This document shows positions 1 to 7,486 of a stretch of DNA of 25,978 bases, piece by piece. Each line of letters begins with the position of its first letter. Position 1 is the stretch's first letter. The notes beneath the pieces were generated by a model, which saw only the letters and a list, made by a program, of their open reading frames with translations, was not told where the DNA came from and did no database searches. Origin of the DNA: CAVQGF01 sp045807945. GTDB taxonomy: Bacteria; Acidobacteriota; Terriglobia; Terriglobales; Acidobacteriaceae. The stretch is taken from assembly GCA_045807945.1 (NCBI GenBank), contig JBJMGI010000130.1:1-25978 (forward strand). The letters run 5' to 3'. The translations under genes and the position numbers were made by a program.

Positions 1-1670
1 AGGATGATGCGCAGGTTGCCGCCGAACTGGAAGGTGTGCTTGCCCTTCGTCCAGACCACGTCGTCGGTAATGTTGTTGCTTGGGACGTTGACGAAACTCG
101 ACCGGCGGAAGCCAACTGGGTCATCCAAGCCGCGGAAAGTCACTCGGTTCTGGTCTCCGATGCCTGAGCGGCCATAGCCTTGCCGGATGAATCCGTAGCG
201 CACGTTGTTGATCAAATTTTGGCCAAGGATAGCCGTGTAGCCGATTGCGATTCCCCTGCTGTTATCGATGCTGGTGGCATTCGCCGGTCTTCCGGGGAAC
301 TGCTGCTGGTCTGAGAAGGAGCCGCTGCCGCTTACATTTTCCGAGACCGCGTGGTCGTCTTGCAGGTTGCCGCGAACAAAGATCTTGTGGTTGCCGGCTT
401 GGTCGACATTCAGGTCGAGCTTGCCGATCAAAGTGTTCGTGCGTTCCGGTGTCGACGCGGAGAACGTAAAGCCACGGAAGTTCAGGGTGTCACCCACGGC
501 GTCGGTGTTGGGATGTGGATAGGTCTGCAAAACTGCGAGCGCGTTGGGGTTGACCCCGGGTCCCCAGGGACATGTTGTCGTGCAGGTGTCCATAGTGGCA
601 ATCTGGGCGGGAGTCAGTGTCTGTACGTTTCCAGACGTGTCAAAGTAATGAATGATGCCGTTACGAAGATCGTCGCTGGGGACAACACGAGTCACCTGCA
701 GGCTCTCCGCGCGACGCTCTCCCTCGTAGGTGAAGAACCAGAAAAAGCGATCTTTCACGATGGGGCCGCCGATGGACCCACCGAAGACGTTGCGAATCAA
801 CTTGGGCGGACGATTGGGAAAGCCCGACGTGACTTGCGAGTTTTTGTTGAACCATTCGTTAGCCTCGCCGATATCACTGCGATTCGATTCGTACAGCGTT
901 CCGTGGTAATTATCGGTACCGCTTTTGGTGACCAGCACTACCTGCGCGCCTGAGGAGCGTCCTACGTCGGCATTTGCATTCGTGGTGGTGACGCGGAACT
1001 CCTGGATCGAGTCGAGGGTTGAACGAAGTGCTCCCTGGAACGGTCCATTTTGATCATTAACATCATTGTTGTCGACACCATCGATGGTCACGTTCGTCTG
1101 ATCACTGCGACCGCCGTTCACCGATCCATTGCGGCTATCAAAGCCATTGTTGACCTGCGTGCCTGAGGTCGGGTTCGTGAAAACCACGCCAGGTTGCAGG
1201 CTGAGGATCTCGACAGCGTTGCGGCCTTCAAACGGCAGGCTCATGATCTGCTGCGTGTTGAAGGCGTGGCCAATGGTTGCGTCCTGCGTGTTGACCGTGG
1301 GAGCTTCGCCACGTACTTCCACGGTTGTCGTTGCGCCCGCAAGCTTAACGGTAAGGTCCAGAGTGGTCGGCTGATTCACCAGCAGGCGCACATCTTTCAC
1401 GTCGACCTTGCCGACATTCGCCGCATCGGCAGTGACGGTGTACGTTCCCGGAGGCAATTGGAGGAACTGATAAAAGCCGTCCTGACCGGAGGTCGTGTCG
1501 CGTTTAAAACCGGTCGCGGGGCTCACGATGCGAACGGTGGCTCCGGGGAGCACGCCGCCTTTTGGATCGACCACAGTCCCGTGCAGACTGGTAGTAGCGG
1601 TTTGCGCTGAAGTTGCCAGGTTGAGGATGAGAACTGCTGAGAGGAGCAAAACGATCTTGCTGAGTCGCAT
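1..1670 (-). CDS. Oar-like TonB-dependent outer-membrane receptor, N-terminal part (runs off the left edge)
   Basis: The reading frame is open from an ATG at 1670 to base 1 (556 complete codons, no stop), so the C-terminal part of the barrel lies outside the window. Residues 1-23 form a signal peptide ending in SAQ. Residues 27-115 match a carboxypeptidase-regulatory-like beta-sandwich (LHGTVVDPKGGVLPGATV, then LPPGTYTVTA). A plug-like region follows, with VTIDGVDNNDVND, a conserved 'DSIQEFRVTTTNANADVGRSSGAQV' type block and FGGSIGGPIVKDRFFWFFTYEG, which is typical of the roughly 1000-residue Oar receptors abundant in Acidobacteriota. Such proteins bind or import large substrates through the outer membrane; the substrate here is unknown. 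AAGGAG lies about 10 bases before the ATG. Family assignment is strong and ligand is not inferable. Confidence 0.93.
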   Translation of the reverse strand, partial: MRLSKIVLLLSAVLILNLATSAQTATTSLHGTVVDPKGGVLPGATVRIVSPATGFKRDTTSGQDGFYQFLQLPPGTYTVTADAANVGKVDVKDVRLLVNQPTTLDLTVKLAGATTTVEVRGEAPTVNTQDATIGHAFNTQQIMSLPFEGRNAVEILSLQPGVVFTNPTSGTQVNNGFDSRNGSVNGGRSDQTNVTIDGVDNNDVNDQNGPFQGALRSTLDSIQEFRVTTTNANADVGRSSGAQVVLVTKSGTDNYHGTLYESNRSDIGEANEWFNKNSQVTSGFPNRPPKLIRNVFGGSIGGPIVKDRFFWFFTYEGERRAESLQVTRVVPSDDLRNGIIHYFDTSGNVQTLTPAQIATMDTCTTTCPWGPGVNPNALAVLQTYPHPNTDAVGDTLNFRGFTFSASTPERTNTLIGKLDLNVDQAGNHKIFVRGNLQDDHAVSENVSGSGSFSDQQQFPGRPANATSIDNSRGIAIGYTAILGQNLINNVRYGFIRQGYGRSGIGDQNRVTFRGLDDPVGFRRSSFVNVPSNNITDDVVWTKGKHTFQFGGNLRII

Positions 1671-1779
1671 TGGGGAGAGACTCCTTGGCCGATGCTGCGC
1701 CATTCGAGGGCTCGCGGCCGACTACTTGGGCTGCAATGTAGCAATTCAGGAGCCGAGTTTTATCGTGAATATGACGAGG

Positions 1780-1806
1780 AAAAAAAGCGTTGACGCCAGC
1801 TGGCGT
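1780..1806 (-). terminator. Possible hairpin terminator between tRNA-Ser and the TonB receptor gene
   Basis: A perfect 14-base palindrome (ACGCCAGCTGGCGT, 1793-1806) can fold as a 5-bp stem with an AGCT loop. Read on the minus strand it is followed after six bases by seven consecutive T (1786-1780). This position suits termination of the tRNA-Ser transcript before the receptor gene. The stem is short and the U-tract is offset, so a protein-binding palindrome is an equal alternative. Confidence 0.35.
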
Positions 1807-1904
1807 TCTAATTTTTGTAGGTGACGCGCCAGGGGCTTACGCAAATCCGTAGCGTGAGTTGGACCTGGTGTTTTTCCAAACGGCTTGAGTAGTTTTTTAG
1901 TGAA

Positions 1905-1994
1905 TGGCGGAGGGAGAGGGATTCGAACCCCCGGTACCCTTTCAGGTACAGCAGTTTTCAAGACTGCCTGTTTCAACCGCTCACACATCCCTCC
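1905..1994 (-). tRNA. tRNA-Ser (anticodon UGA)
   Basis: On the minus strand the 90-nt element begins GGAGGGA and ends TCCCTCC-G-CCA, so the acceptor stem pairs fully and CCA is encoded. The anticodon arm is GCAGT / CTTGAAA / ACTGC with UGA at 1960-1958, which reads UCA and, by wobble, UCG codons. A long variable arm of the class II type precedes a canonical T arm with GGTTCGAATC. These features are diagnostic for serine tRNA. It stands alone with no neighbouring integrase. Confidence 0.97.
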
Positions 1995-2001
1995 ACGAAT
2001 G

Positions 2002-2007
2002 ATTTTA
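2002..2007 (-). promoter_or_regulatory. Probable -10 element of the tRNA-Ser promoter
   Basis: On the minus strand the sequence is GATAAAAT, with TAAAAT five of six to the sigma-70 -10 consensus. It ends seven bases before the first tRNA nucleotide, the expected distance for a tRNA start. No convincing -35 is visible at 17 bases, so the assignment rests on position and the -10 alone. Confidence 0.4.
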
Positions 2008-2027
2008 TCAGTTCGAGAATGGCGCGT

Positions 2028-2042
2028 TGCAGTGTCACTGCA
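2028..2042. repeat. 7-1-7 inverted repeat between divergent tRNA-Ser and lipoprotein gene
   Basis: TGCAGTG and CACTGCA are perfect inverted arms around a single T. The element lies about 34 bases upstream of the tRNA on one side and 97 bases upstream of the DUF4142 gene on the other. This geometry fits a dimeric regulator site. No matching second copy was found nearby. Confidence 0.4.
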
Positions 2043-2138
2043 GGCGCTCTTTGGCGCGTCAGTACGACATCTCTCAGTTTCGAGAGCACATCGCACTTGT
2101 GGGAACAGTCCGCTCAACGGAGCTAACAAGGAGAACGT

Positions 2139-2774
2139 ATGCAAAGAATTTTGTTAAGTGTTATGACGCTGGCCTTGGCGGTCACAATAGGCTGCAGCCA
2201 GAACCGCGCCGGGAACAACAACACTGGCGGTAGCGCAAGTGGAAGCGGAAGCGACACCACCGCCGCGTCGAACGACAATGCCAATGGGACCAGCGGCTCG
2301 AATGCAGGCACCAGTTCCGCGAAGCTCAGCGACAGCGAGAAGCAGTTATTGCAGAACATCGCTGCCGCCGACAAAGCTGAAGTCCAGGCCGGACAACTTG
2401 CACAGAGCAACGCCGCCAGCCAGAAGGTGAAGGACTTTGGTCAAAAGCTAGTCGACGACCACACGCAGAATAGCCAGCAGCTTCAGCAGCTGGCACAACA
2501 GAAGGGCGTGCAGTTGAACGACGAAGTGAAGCCAGAAGACAAAGCCGCTGCCGACAAACTGCAGAGCATGAAGGGCGCGCAGTTCGATAAGGCCTTCATG
2601 CAGCATGAGAAACAGGACCACGCGAAACTGCTGAGCCAGTTGAAGCAGCAGCAGGACCAGATACAGGATCCGGACCTGAAGAGCTTCGTCAGCCAGACCA
2701 TCAGCGCCGTGCAGCAGCACCTCGACATGACCCAGGGAACCAAAGCGAGCTCGACTTCGCCCTCCGGTCAGTGA
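2139..2774 (+). CDS. DUF4142-family lipoprotein
   Basis: A 211-residue exported protein. The start is fixed by AAGGAG six bases before the ATG. Residues 1-19 are a lipoprotein signal ending in TIGC with Cys19 as the lipidation site. Residues 20-62 are a Gly/Ser/Asn-rich linker. Residues 65-200 form a four-helix, Gln/Lys/Asp-rich domain of the DUF4142 type, with blocks such as LLQNIAAADKAEVQAGQLA, VKDFGQKLVDDHTQN and FMQHEKQDHAKLL. DUF4142 proteins are ferritin-like bundles of unknown activity, often linked with envelope stress. It appears monocistronic because a strong terminator follows within 60 bases. The fold class is clear and the function is not. Confidence 0.9.
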   Translation: MQRILLSVMTLALAVTIGCSQNRAGNNNTGGSASGSGSDTTAASNDNANGTSGSNAGTSSAKLSDSEKQLLQNIAAADKAEVQAGQLAQSNAASQKVKDFGQKLVDDHTQNSQQLQQLAQQKGVQLNDEVKPEDKAAADKLQSMKGAQFDKAFMQHEKQDHAKLLSQLKQQQDQIQDPDLKSFVSQTISAVQQHLDMTQGTKASSTSPSGQ

Positions 2775-2803
2775 TCACGAACACTGGAAAGAAAATAAAG
2801 ATG

Positions 2804-2833
2804 AGCGCCGGGACATCCGGCGCTTATTTTTTT
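2804..2833 (+). terminator. Intrinsic terminator after the DUF4142 gene
   Basis: AGCGCCGG (2804-2811) pairs perfectly with CCGGCGCT (2817-2824) across the loop GACAT. It is followed directly by TTATTTTTTT. This is a textbook rho-independent terminator, placed 30 bases after the stop codon. Confidence 0.9.
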
Positions 2834-2897
2834 GCCAGTGCTCTTCCGCTTTGGTCGCAATTCTGGTTCAATTGCGATTCACGTTTGAGGAGCAAAA

Positions 2898-5054
2898 ATG
2901 CGGATACGAGCTGTTTTGTTTGTCGTCCTAATCGCGCTGGTCGCCCCCACCTTCGCACAAACCACTTCTGCCCCGGCTGCGAGCAAGCCTCGCATGACCT
3001 TCGACGAGTTCTTCAACGGAACAGATATCACTGACGTCAACATCTCGCCCGATGGGCACTCCGTGTTGATCGGAACCGCTCGCCCAGATTGGGGCCAGGA
3101 AGTAAATCGCCGCGATATCTGGCTGTGGACCGATGGCGGACAGTTGCGCCAGCTTACCCGCTCGGGCCGCGACAGCAACGCCGACTGGTCTCCTGACGGG
3201 AAGTGGGTCGCCTTTTATTCGGACCGCAAGCCGTCCGCCGAAAAAAGCGATGCGTCTTCTGGGGACGAGGCTACGACCCAGATCTATCTCATCCCTGTGA
3301 ATGGTGGAGAAGCATTTCCCGTAACCAGCGGAGACGAAGACGTGCACGCCTTCGCTTGGGCTGCCGATTCGAGCGCACTCTACTTCGCGACAACGCAACC
3401 GCTCAGCAAAGAACAAAAAGAGCAGATCAAGAAACAGTGGCACGATGTGAACCGCTGGCGTGAATCTGAGCGCGGAGACCAGATCTTCCGGATCAAGGTG
3501 ACGGACGCGCTAGCGAACCTTGCTGCCGCGGGGAGCAAAGCTGAAGCTGCCGCTGCGGAGAATGCTAAGAGCAGCGACAAGGATGCGATGAAGGACCAGC
3601 CGTTTACTCCCGGCGCACAGCCGATCGCTTCCAGCAAGTACAAGCTGAAGGCATTGATCGCATCACCTGACGGCAAGCTGCTCGCCTTCAACACCGACTC
3701 GCTCTCGTCGCGTGTTGAAGATGACGCGTCCTTTGAGATCTACACGGTGGATACTGCTGGAGCTCCGACGCAAGCGCCAAAGCAGATCACGAAAAATCAC
3801 GCGATCGAAGAGAACATCACCTGGGGAAAAGACAGCCGCAGCATCTTCTTTCAGCAGAGCACGGGAACGCCGGAAAAATATGAGGATGTGCAGCCCCGCG
3901 TCTACTCGGTGGATGTGAACAGCGGCAGCCTGACACGCTGGGCCCCGAGTTTCACCGGCGAGATCACCGATTACGACATCACGCCGCAGAACACGCTATG
4001 GGCGGCGGCGCAGAGCGGGACAGAAATCCCGACCGTTTCACAGGTGCACGCGAACACGCCGCTGGTTCCGAATCGTGGGTGGGCGGGAAGCTACGAACAT
4101 CTTTCCGCCGCCCGCAGCAGCAACCGCGTGGCGTTCGTCCATTCGGCGCAGCAAAAGCCTTCGGAGGTTTACATAGCCGAAGGGCCGGACAAGCTCGAGT
4201 CCGCCAAAGCCATCACCAATTTCAATCAGCTGATGACGCAACGCGACCTTCCCGAAGGCAAGCCCTATCGCTGGAAAGCGCCGGATGGAACAGAGGTCGA
4301 AGGCTGGCTGATCTATCCGCCGGGGAAGATGGGCGCAAAAAATCTGCGCATGTTCACGCTCATCCATGGCGGTCCGCTCGATGCCGACCATAATCATTGG
4401 GAGACGGATTGGTACCAGTGGGGAGCGCTTGCGGCTTCGAACGATTGGCTCGTGTTCGAACCGAACTATCGCGGGTCGGCCGCTTACGGCGACCGCTTCG
4501 CGCTGGAGATCAGCCCCAAGCTGGTATCCGTCCCGGGTGTGGACATTCTCTCTGGGGTGGATGCTCTGGTGAAGGACGGCATTGCCGATCCCGAGCGGCT
4601 CGCGATCGGTGGCTATAGCTACGGCGGGTACATGACGAACTGGCTCCTGACGCAGACCACGCGATTCAAGGCCGCAGTAACCGGAGCGGGCGCGGTGGAA
4701 CATGCCGCCAACTGGGGAAACGACGATTTGAGTTACGACGATGCCTGGTACCTGGGCGGAACGCCCTGGGAGAATCCGCAAGATTATCAGGCTGAAGCGG
4801 CCCTCTTTCAAATGAACAAAGTGAAGACGCCCACACACATGGTGGCCGGCGGTGACGATATCCGGGTAGCAGTTAGTGAGGACTATCTAATGGAGCGCGC
4901 GCTACACACGCTAGGCGTGCCTTCAAGTCTTCTGGTATTCCCCGGTGAAGGCCATGGATTGCGCAAGAACCCGTGGCACGGCCGCATCAAGGTAAGGGAA
5001 GAGATGCAATGGCTGGAGAAATATGTTCCGGCCGGAGGCGGCGCGGCGAAGTAA
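2898..5054 (+). CDS. Secreted S9-family (prolyl oligopeptidase / acylaminoacyl-peptidase-like) serine peptidase
   Basis: A 718-residue exported enzyme with GAGGAG five bases before its ATG. Residues 1-21 are a signal peptide ending in FAQ. Residues 40-430 are a beta-propeller of TolB/DPP-IV type with repeated 'SPDGK' blades (ISPDGHSVLIG, WSPDGKWVAFYSDRK, SPDGKLLAFNTD). Residues 450-710 are the alpha/beta-hydrolase domain. The nucleophile is Ser574 in GGYSYGGYM, the acid is probably Asp654 in GGDDIRV and the base is His686 in GEGHG, all in the usual order. The family cleaves short peptides whose access is filtered by the propeller, and this one likely acts in the periplasm. Length is normal. 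The exact specificity (dipeptidyl versus acylaminoacyl) cannot be read from sequence. Confidence 0.95.
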   Translation: MRIRAVLFVVLIALVAPTFAQTTSAPAASKPRMTFDEFFNGTDITDVNISPDGHSVLIGTARPDWGQEVNRRDIWLWTDGGQLRQLTRSGRDSNADWSPDGKWVAFYSDRKPSAEKSDASSGDEATTQIYLIPVNGGEAFPVTSGDEDVHAFAWAADSSALYFATTQPLSKEQKEQIKKQWHDVNRWRESERGDQIFRIKVTDALANLAAAGSKAEAAAAENAKSSDKDAMKDQPFTPGAQPIASSKYKLKALIASPDGKLLAFNTDSLSSRVEDDASFEIYTVDTAGAPTQAPKQITKNHAIEENITWGKDSRSIFFQQSTGTPEKYEDVQPRVYSVDVNSGSLTRWAPSFTGEITDYDITPQNTLWAAAQSGTEIPTVSQVHANTPLVPNRGWAGSYEHLSAARSSNRVAFVHSAQQKPSEVYIAEGPDKLESAKAITNFNQLMTQRDLPEGKPYRWKAPDGTEVEGWLIYPPGKMGAKNLRMFTLIHGGPLDADHNHWETDWYQWGALAASNDWLVFEPNYRGSAAYGDRFALEISPKLVSVPGVDILSGVDALVKDGIADPERLAIGGYSYGGYMTNWLLTQTTRFKAAVTGAGAVEHAANWGNDDLSYDDAWYLGGTPWENPQDYQAEAALFQMNKVKTPTHMVAGGDDIRVAVSEDYLMERALHTLGVPSSLLVFPGEGHGLRKNPWHGRIKVREEMQWLEKYVPAGGGAAK

Positions 5055-5074
5055 GTTCCGCTTCGTGAATAGAA

Positions 5075-5098
5075 AAGCCGCCCGTTTGCGGGCGGCTT
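5075..5098. terminator. Shared hairpin terminator between convergent genes
   Basis: AAGCCGCCC (5075-5083) pairs perfectly with GGGCGGCTT (5090-5098), with a further G-C pair closing a four-base loop. It lies between the stop of the S9 peptidase and the stop of the convergent PHI-1-like gene. The minus-strand reading is followed by TTTTCTATTC, so it is the better terminator for that gene. The plus-strand reading has little U-tract. Confidence 0.75.
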
Positions 5099-5104
5099 CC
5101 ACGT

Positions 5105-6031
5105 TTAGTTTCCGCCTAGGCAGCCGTTCTGTCCTTTGTTGTTCGGGTAACCGGTAGCAGAATCAAAAGCCTTGTTCGACCACTCGCCCTGAATCTTCCA
5201 TTGCGAACCGTTCGAGAAGGTCAGAAGCGGAGCGCCGTAGGTCCAAGCGCACTTATCACCATTCTCGTCGCCGCGTGAGTCGTACCACCCTCCGTTGCGG
5301 GGGTCGGTGCGGGCTTCAGACAACTCATGGCCGCTCACGTTGGCGATTGCCGCCAACCCTTGCGAGTGCAGGCCCGAGCTATCTTGAGGATCACAACCGG
5401 CGTCACCGTCGAGCTTCCAGAAAAACGCGATTTGGACGGGCGTACTGCCGCAAGTACCATAGCTATGCCACGCGCAATAACCCGCGCTTCCGCGCGGCAG
5501 GTCGGTGTACACAGCGTAATAGCCGTTGGAGACGGGACTTTTTACGACTTTACAAACTTCCGCCAGGATCGGTGCGACCTGTTGTCCGCTGGTAGCGGCG
5601 GTGGTGTCGACCGCATGGGCTACGGCTGTTACAGCAGAAGTGACTTGCCCATTAGTGCCGGTGTACTCGTTGGAGGTCGCGGCATATTTTGAGCCGCCAA
5701 AACCGCTGTACCAGGTGTCCATGCCGGTCATCTTGTCGCCGCTGTAGCCGGCCCATGATGTTCCCCAGAAGATCGGCTGGGCCACGGCATTGGTCATAAT
5801 CGCGCCGCTGTGCCAAGTCATGTCTGCATGGCTGCCGCCGCTAGGTCTTGCCGGGCGAACCACGCCTTTTGCCCACTGGACGCCGTGCGCCTTGGATTCT
5901 GGATCGAGCGCGGGATTGGAAATGTCGTGCGATGCGGCAGGAGGTTTGTTAACCGACGAATTCTGCGCATTTAGGGTGAGAGTCGCGAAGAGCGCGACCA
6001 GGGTGAGAACAGAGAGGAACAACCTCTTCAT
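5105..6031 (-). CDS. Secreted PHI-1/EXORDIUM-like protein of unknown activity
   Basis: A 308-residue exported protein. GGAGG sits five bases before the ATG, and residues 1-23 are a signal peptide ending in NAQ. The mature part carries TWHSGAIMTNAVAQPIFWG (about 72-90). Near the C-terminus it has GHELSEARTDP (234-244), then GGWYD and GDENGDKCAW (254-263). This order, HELxE, TDP, WY and ExGDxC, is the pattern I know from the plant phosphate-induced PHI-1/EXORDIUM family and its bacterial relatives. Six cysteines in the mature protein suggest disulphides. His235, Glu236, Glu239, Asp243, Glu256 and Asp259 could bind a metal, but there is no HExxH. Family assignment is moderately sure; no enzymatic function is claimed. 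Confidence 0.72.
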   Translation of the reverse strand: MKRLFLSVLTLVALFATLTLNAQNSSVNKPPAASHDISNPALDPESKAHGVQWAKGVVRPARPSGGSHADMTWHSGAIMTNAVAQPIFWGTSWAGYSGDKMTGMDTWYSGFGGSKYAATSNEYTGTNGQVTSAVTAVAHAVDTTAATSGQQVAPILAEVCKVVKSPVSNGYYAVYTDLPRGSAGYCAWHSYGTCGSTPVQIAFFWKLDGDAGCDPQDSSGLHSQGLAAIANVSGHELSEARTDPRNGGWYDSRGDENGDKCAWTYGAPLLTFSNGSQWKIQGEWSNKAFDSATGYPNNKGQNGCLGGN

Positions 6032-6120
6032 ACAGCCTCCGGAACGAGATTTAATGGGGTGCTTTTTCTGGGGGAACAGCGGACGAAAGAAGCCGAAATT
6101 GGAATGTAGGTGGAGCTGTT

Positions 6121-6294
6121 ATGAAGGGCAGTTCTGGGAAGCTCGAAATGAAAGTAGCCCACTGGTACTTCCTGCGATGGATTGGGGCGAGCGGCGCGTT
6201 CGCGGGGTCGATCGGACTAGCATCCGCCGCGAAAGCCGGAGAAGATTACCCCATCGATTTCCAAGGGTCAATGCAAAACCTTAGAAAAACTTAG
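6121..6294 (+). CDS. Candidate small protein (57 aa), unrecognised
   Basis: This short frame sits inside a 353-base gap (6032-6384) that otherwise holds only promoter signals. An ATG at 6121 is preceded by AGGTGGAG at a five-base distance, an excellent ribosome-binding site. The 57-residue product has a hydrophilic start, a mostly hydrophobic stretch at about 15-38 (WYFLRWIGASGAFAGSIGLA) and a polar tail. It could be a single-pass membrane or weakly exported peptide. I do not recognise a family. The frame could be fortuitous, and only the ribosome-binding site and hydrophobic pattern favour it. Confidence 0.35.
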   Translation: MKGSSGKLEMKVAHWYFLRWIGASGAFAGSIGLASAAKAGEDYPIDFQGSMQNLRKT

Positions 6295-6329
6295 CTCGGC
6301 CTTGTTTGACGCACATTCGGACAATGCTA

Positions 6330-6358
6330 TTGCGAGAAGACTTACCTCGGCTTAGAAT
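6330..6358 (+). promoter_or_regulatory. Candidate sigma-70 promoter of the cupin gene
   Basis: TTGCGA (6330-6335) and TAGAAT (6353-6358) are separated by exactly 17 bases and match the -35 and -10 consensus at four and five of six positions. The predicted start near 6365 leaves a short leader containing AAGGAG before the ATG at 6385. Confidence 0.45.
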
Positions 6359-6384
6359 CCGCAGCGCCCCCGAAAGGAGCTTCC

Positions 6385-6942
6385 ATGAAACGCCTGATCT
6401 GTACTGCGCTAGCAGTCTGTCTGCTGCTGGGCGTGGCTGCCGCGCAGACTAAAACCAAAACCAAGAAATCTGCCGCCAAGGCCGAACCCGCCGCTTCGGC
6501 AAAGGCCCCCGACGCTGGCTCTACCCACGTGAAGGCCTATTCGCCTGACGACATGAAGTGGACGGCAGCGTCCAATTCGTTACCTGCTGGAGCGCAGGTC
6601 GCTGTGCTCGAAGGCGACCCGATGAAGTCCGGCCCATACACCATCCGGCTGAAGTTCCCGAACAACTACCGCATCCCGCCGCATTACCATTCAAAGGTCG
6701 AGCATGTTACGGTGATCAGTGGAAACCTCCGCGTAGGCATGGGTGACACCGTTGATGAAAAGAGCATGAACGGATTCGGCCCCGGAAGCTTCGCTGCGAT
6801 TGAGCCGAACACCCACCATTACGGCCTCGTCAAGAACGACAACATCCTTAAGGGCAAGGGCACGGTCATCCAGCTGCACGGTGAGGGGCCTTGGGACATC
6901 CACTATGTGAACGCGAGCGACGACCCGCGGAACAAGAAGTAG
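6385..6942 (+). CDS. Secreted/periplasmic cupin-domain protein
   Basis: A 185-residue protein with AAGGAG placed six bases before the ATG. Residues 1-21 form a signal peptide ending in AAAQ, followed by a Lys/Ala-rich linker. A single cupin barrel covers about 65-175. Motif 1 is intact, with His100, His102 and Glu106, then Gly113 six residues later (PPHYHSKVEHVTVISG). Motif 2 supplies PNTHHYG with His144/His145. These residues should bind one divalent metal. Cupins of this kind include dioxygenases, isomerases and binding proteins, and the substrate cannot be read here. It has its own candidate promoter and terminator, so it is probably a single-gene unit. Confidence 0.88.
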   Translation: MKRLICTALAVCLLLGVAAAQTKTKTKKSAAKAEPAASAKAPDAGSTHVKAYSPDDMKWTAASNSLPAGAQVAVLEGDPMKSGPYTIRLKFPNNYRIPPHYHSKVEHVTVISGNLRVGMGDTVDEKSMNGFGPGSFAAIEPNTHHYGLVKNDNILKGKGTVIQLHGEGPWDIHYVNASDDPRNKK

Positions 6943-7002
6943 CGATTTAAATCTTAGCGCTCGCTCTTCCGCTCGCGCTAGATTCTCACCTTGACAAAAT
7001 CA

Positions 7003-7032
7003 AAGCCCCAGGCAGGTTCGCCTGGGGCTTTT
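7003..7032. terminator. Terminator between cupin gene and convergent small gene
   Basis: AAGCCCCAGGC (7003-7013) pairs perfectly with GCCTGGGGCTT (7020-7030) around a six-base loop and runs into TTTT. An 11-bp GC-rich stem followed by T makes this a strong terminator for the cupin gene. It could also serve the convergent gene that ends at 7094. An additional weaker inverted repeat (TAGCGC 6955-6960 with GCGCTA 6975-6980) lies between the cupin stop and this hairpin. Confidence 0.85.
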
Positions 7033-7093
7033 CTCTGATCAGATTAAAACTTCGTTGGGCGCTCGTCACTTCGCCCGAAACCGCGAAGGCCGG

Positions 7094-7324
7094 TTACTGA
7101 ATGTAGGCGATTCCTTCCAGCTCGCGCTGGATCGCCTCAACCGAATTACCGGCACCGCTCACACGGTTGGCTGCGTCGCGCGCCGATTCCGGCGACACTC
7201 CGTAACCACGACCCGTAAGGAACATCTGGAACAGTTCCGCGGCCTGCTGGTAATCGAGCCCACCTTCTATGAGCTGGTTCCGCAGGGCCGCCATTTCTGC
7301 GATAGAAAAACGCTCTACCTGCAT
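7094..7324 (-). CDS. Small conserved-looking protein of unknown function (76 aa)
   Basis: The start chosen is the ATG at 7324, because GGAGGTGA, a near-perfect ribosome-binding site, lies four bases upstream. The frame can be extended 25 codons upstream but has no such site there. The product MQVERFSIAEMAALRNQLIE... is predicted mainly helical and amphipathic, with LDYQQAAELFQMFLTGRGYG in the middle and a GNSVEAIQRELEGIAYIQ tail. It has no signal peptide and no cysteines. I do not recognise a family. It lies 162 bases downstream of another minus-strand gene of unknown function, and the two may be co-transcribed. Confidence 0.65.
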   Translation of the reverse strand: MQVERFSIAEMAALRNQLIEGGLDYQQAAELFQMFLTGRGYGVSPESARDAANRVSGAGNSVEAIQRELEGIAYIQ

Positions 7325-7451
7325 ATGGTCACCTCCGACCCTTGCACCTTCTACAACATTAGACACGCAGCCACCCTGTTTCGTTGCAGACAAAATCAAA
7401 TAAACCGTTACGAACGTAATACTTGAGTTGTACTTACTCCCAAAAAGTTGC

Positions 7452-7479
7452 GGTTCGTCGCAAAAAAATGTGACGAATC
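7452..7479 (+). repeat. Stem-loop with an A-rich loop between two minus-strand genes
   Basis: GGTTCGTCGC (7452-7461) can pair with GTGACGAATC (7470-7479) over ten positions, two of them G-U, around the loop AAAAAAAT. It starts eight bases past the stop of the 168-residue membrane protein gene. The wobble pairs make it more stable as plus-strand RNA, although the flanking genes are read on the minus strand. As a terminator for the minus-strand gene it would have two mismatches and only a weak, displaced U-run. Confidence 0.3.
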
Positions 7480-7486
7480 GGGCGTG

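Noticed and set aside
351..953. 200-codon plus-strand frame
   Set aside because: It is antisense to the TonB receptor frame, whose translation is an unambiguous Oar-like protein. The product lacks family features.
1905..1994. tRNA-Ser as an integration site for a mobile element
   Set aside because: There is no integrase, no repeated copy of the tRNA 3' end that I could find, and the flanks are ordinary chromosomal genes.
4038..4838. 266-codon minus-strand frame inside the S9 gene
   Set aside because: It opposes the catalytic domain of a clear S9 peptidase and has biased Arg/His composition typical of GC-rich antisense frames.
5790..6284. 164-codon plus-strand frame across the start of the PHI-1-like gene
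   Set aside because: It covers the signal-peptide region of a well-supported gene on the other strand and has no ribosome-binding site. The smaller frame at 6121 is better supported.
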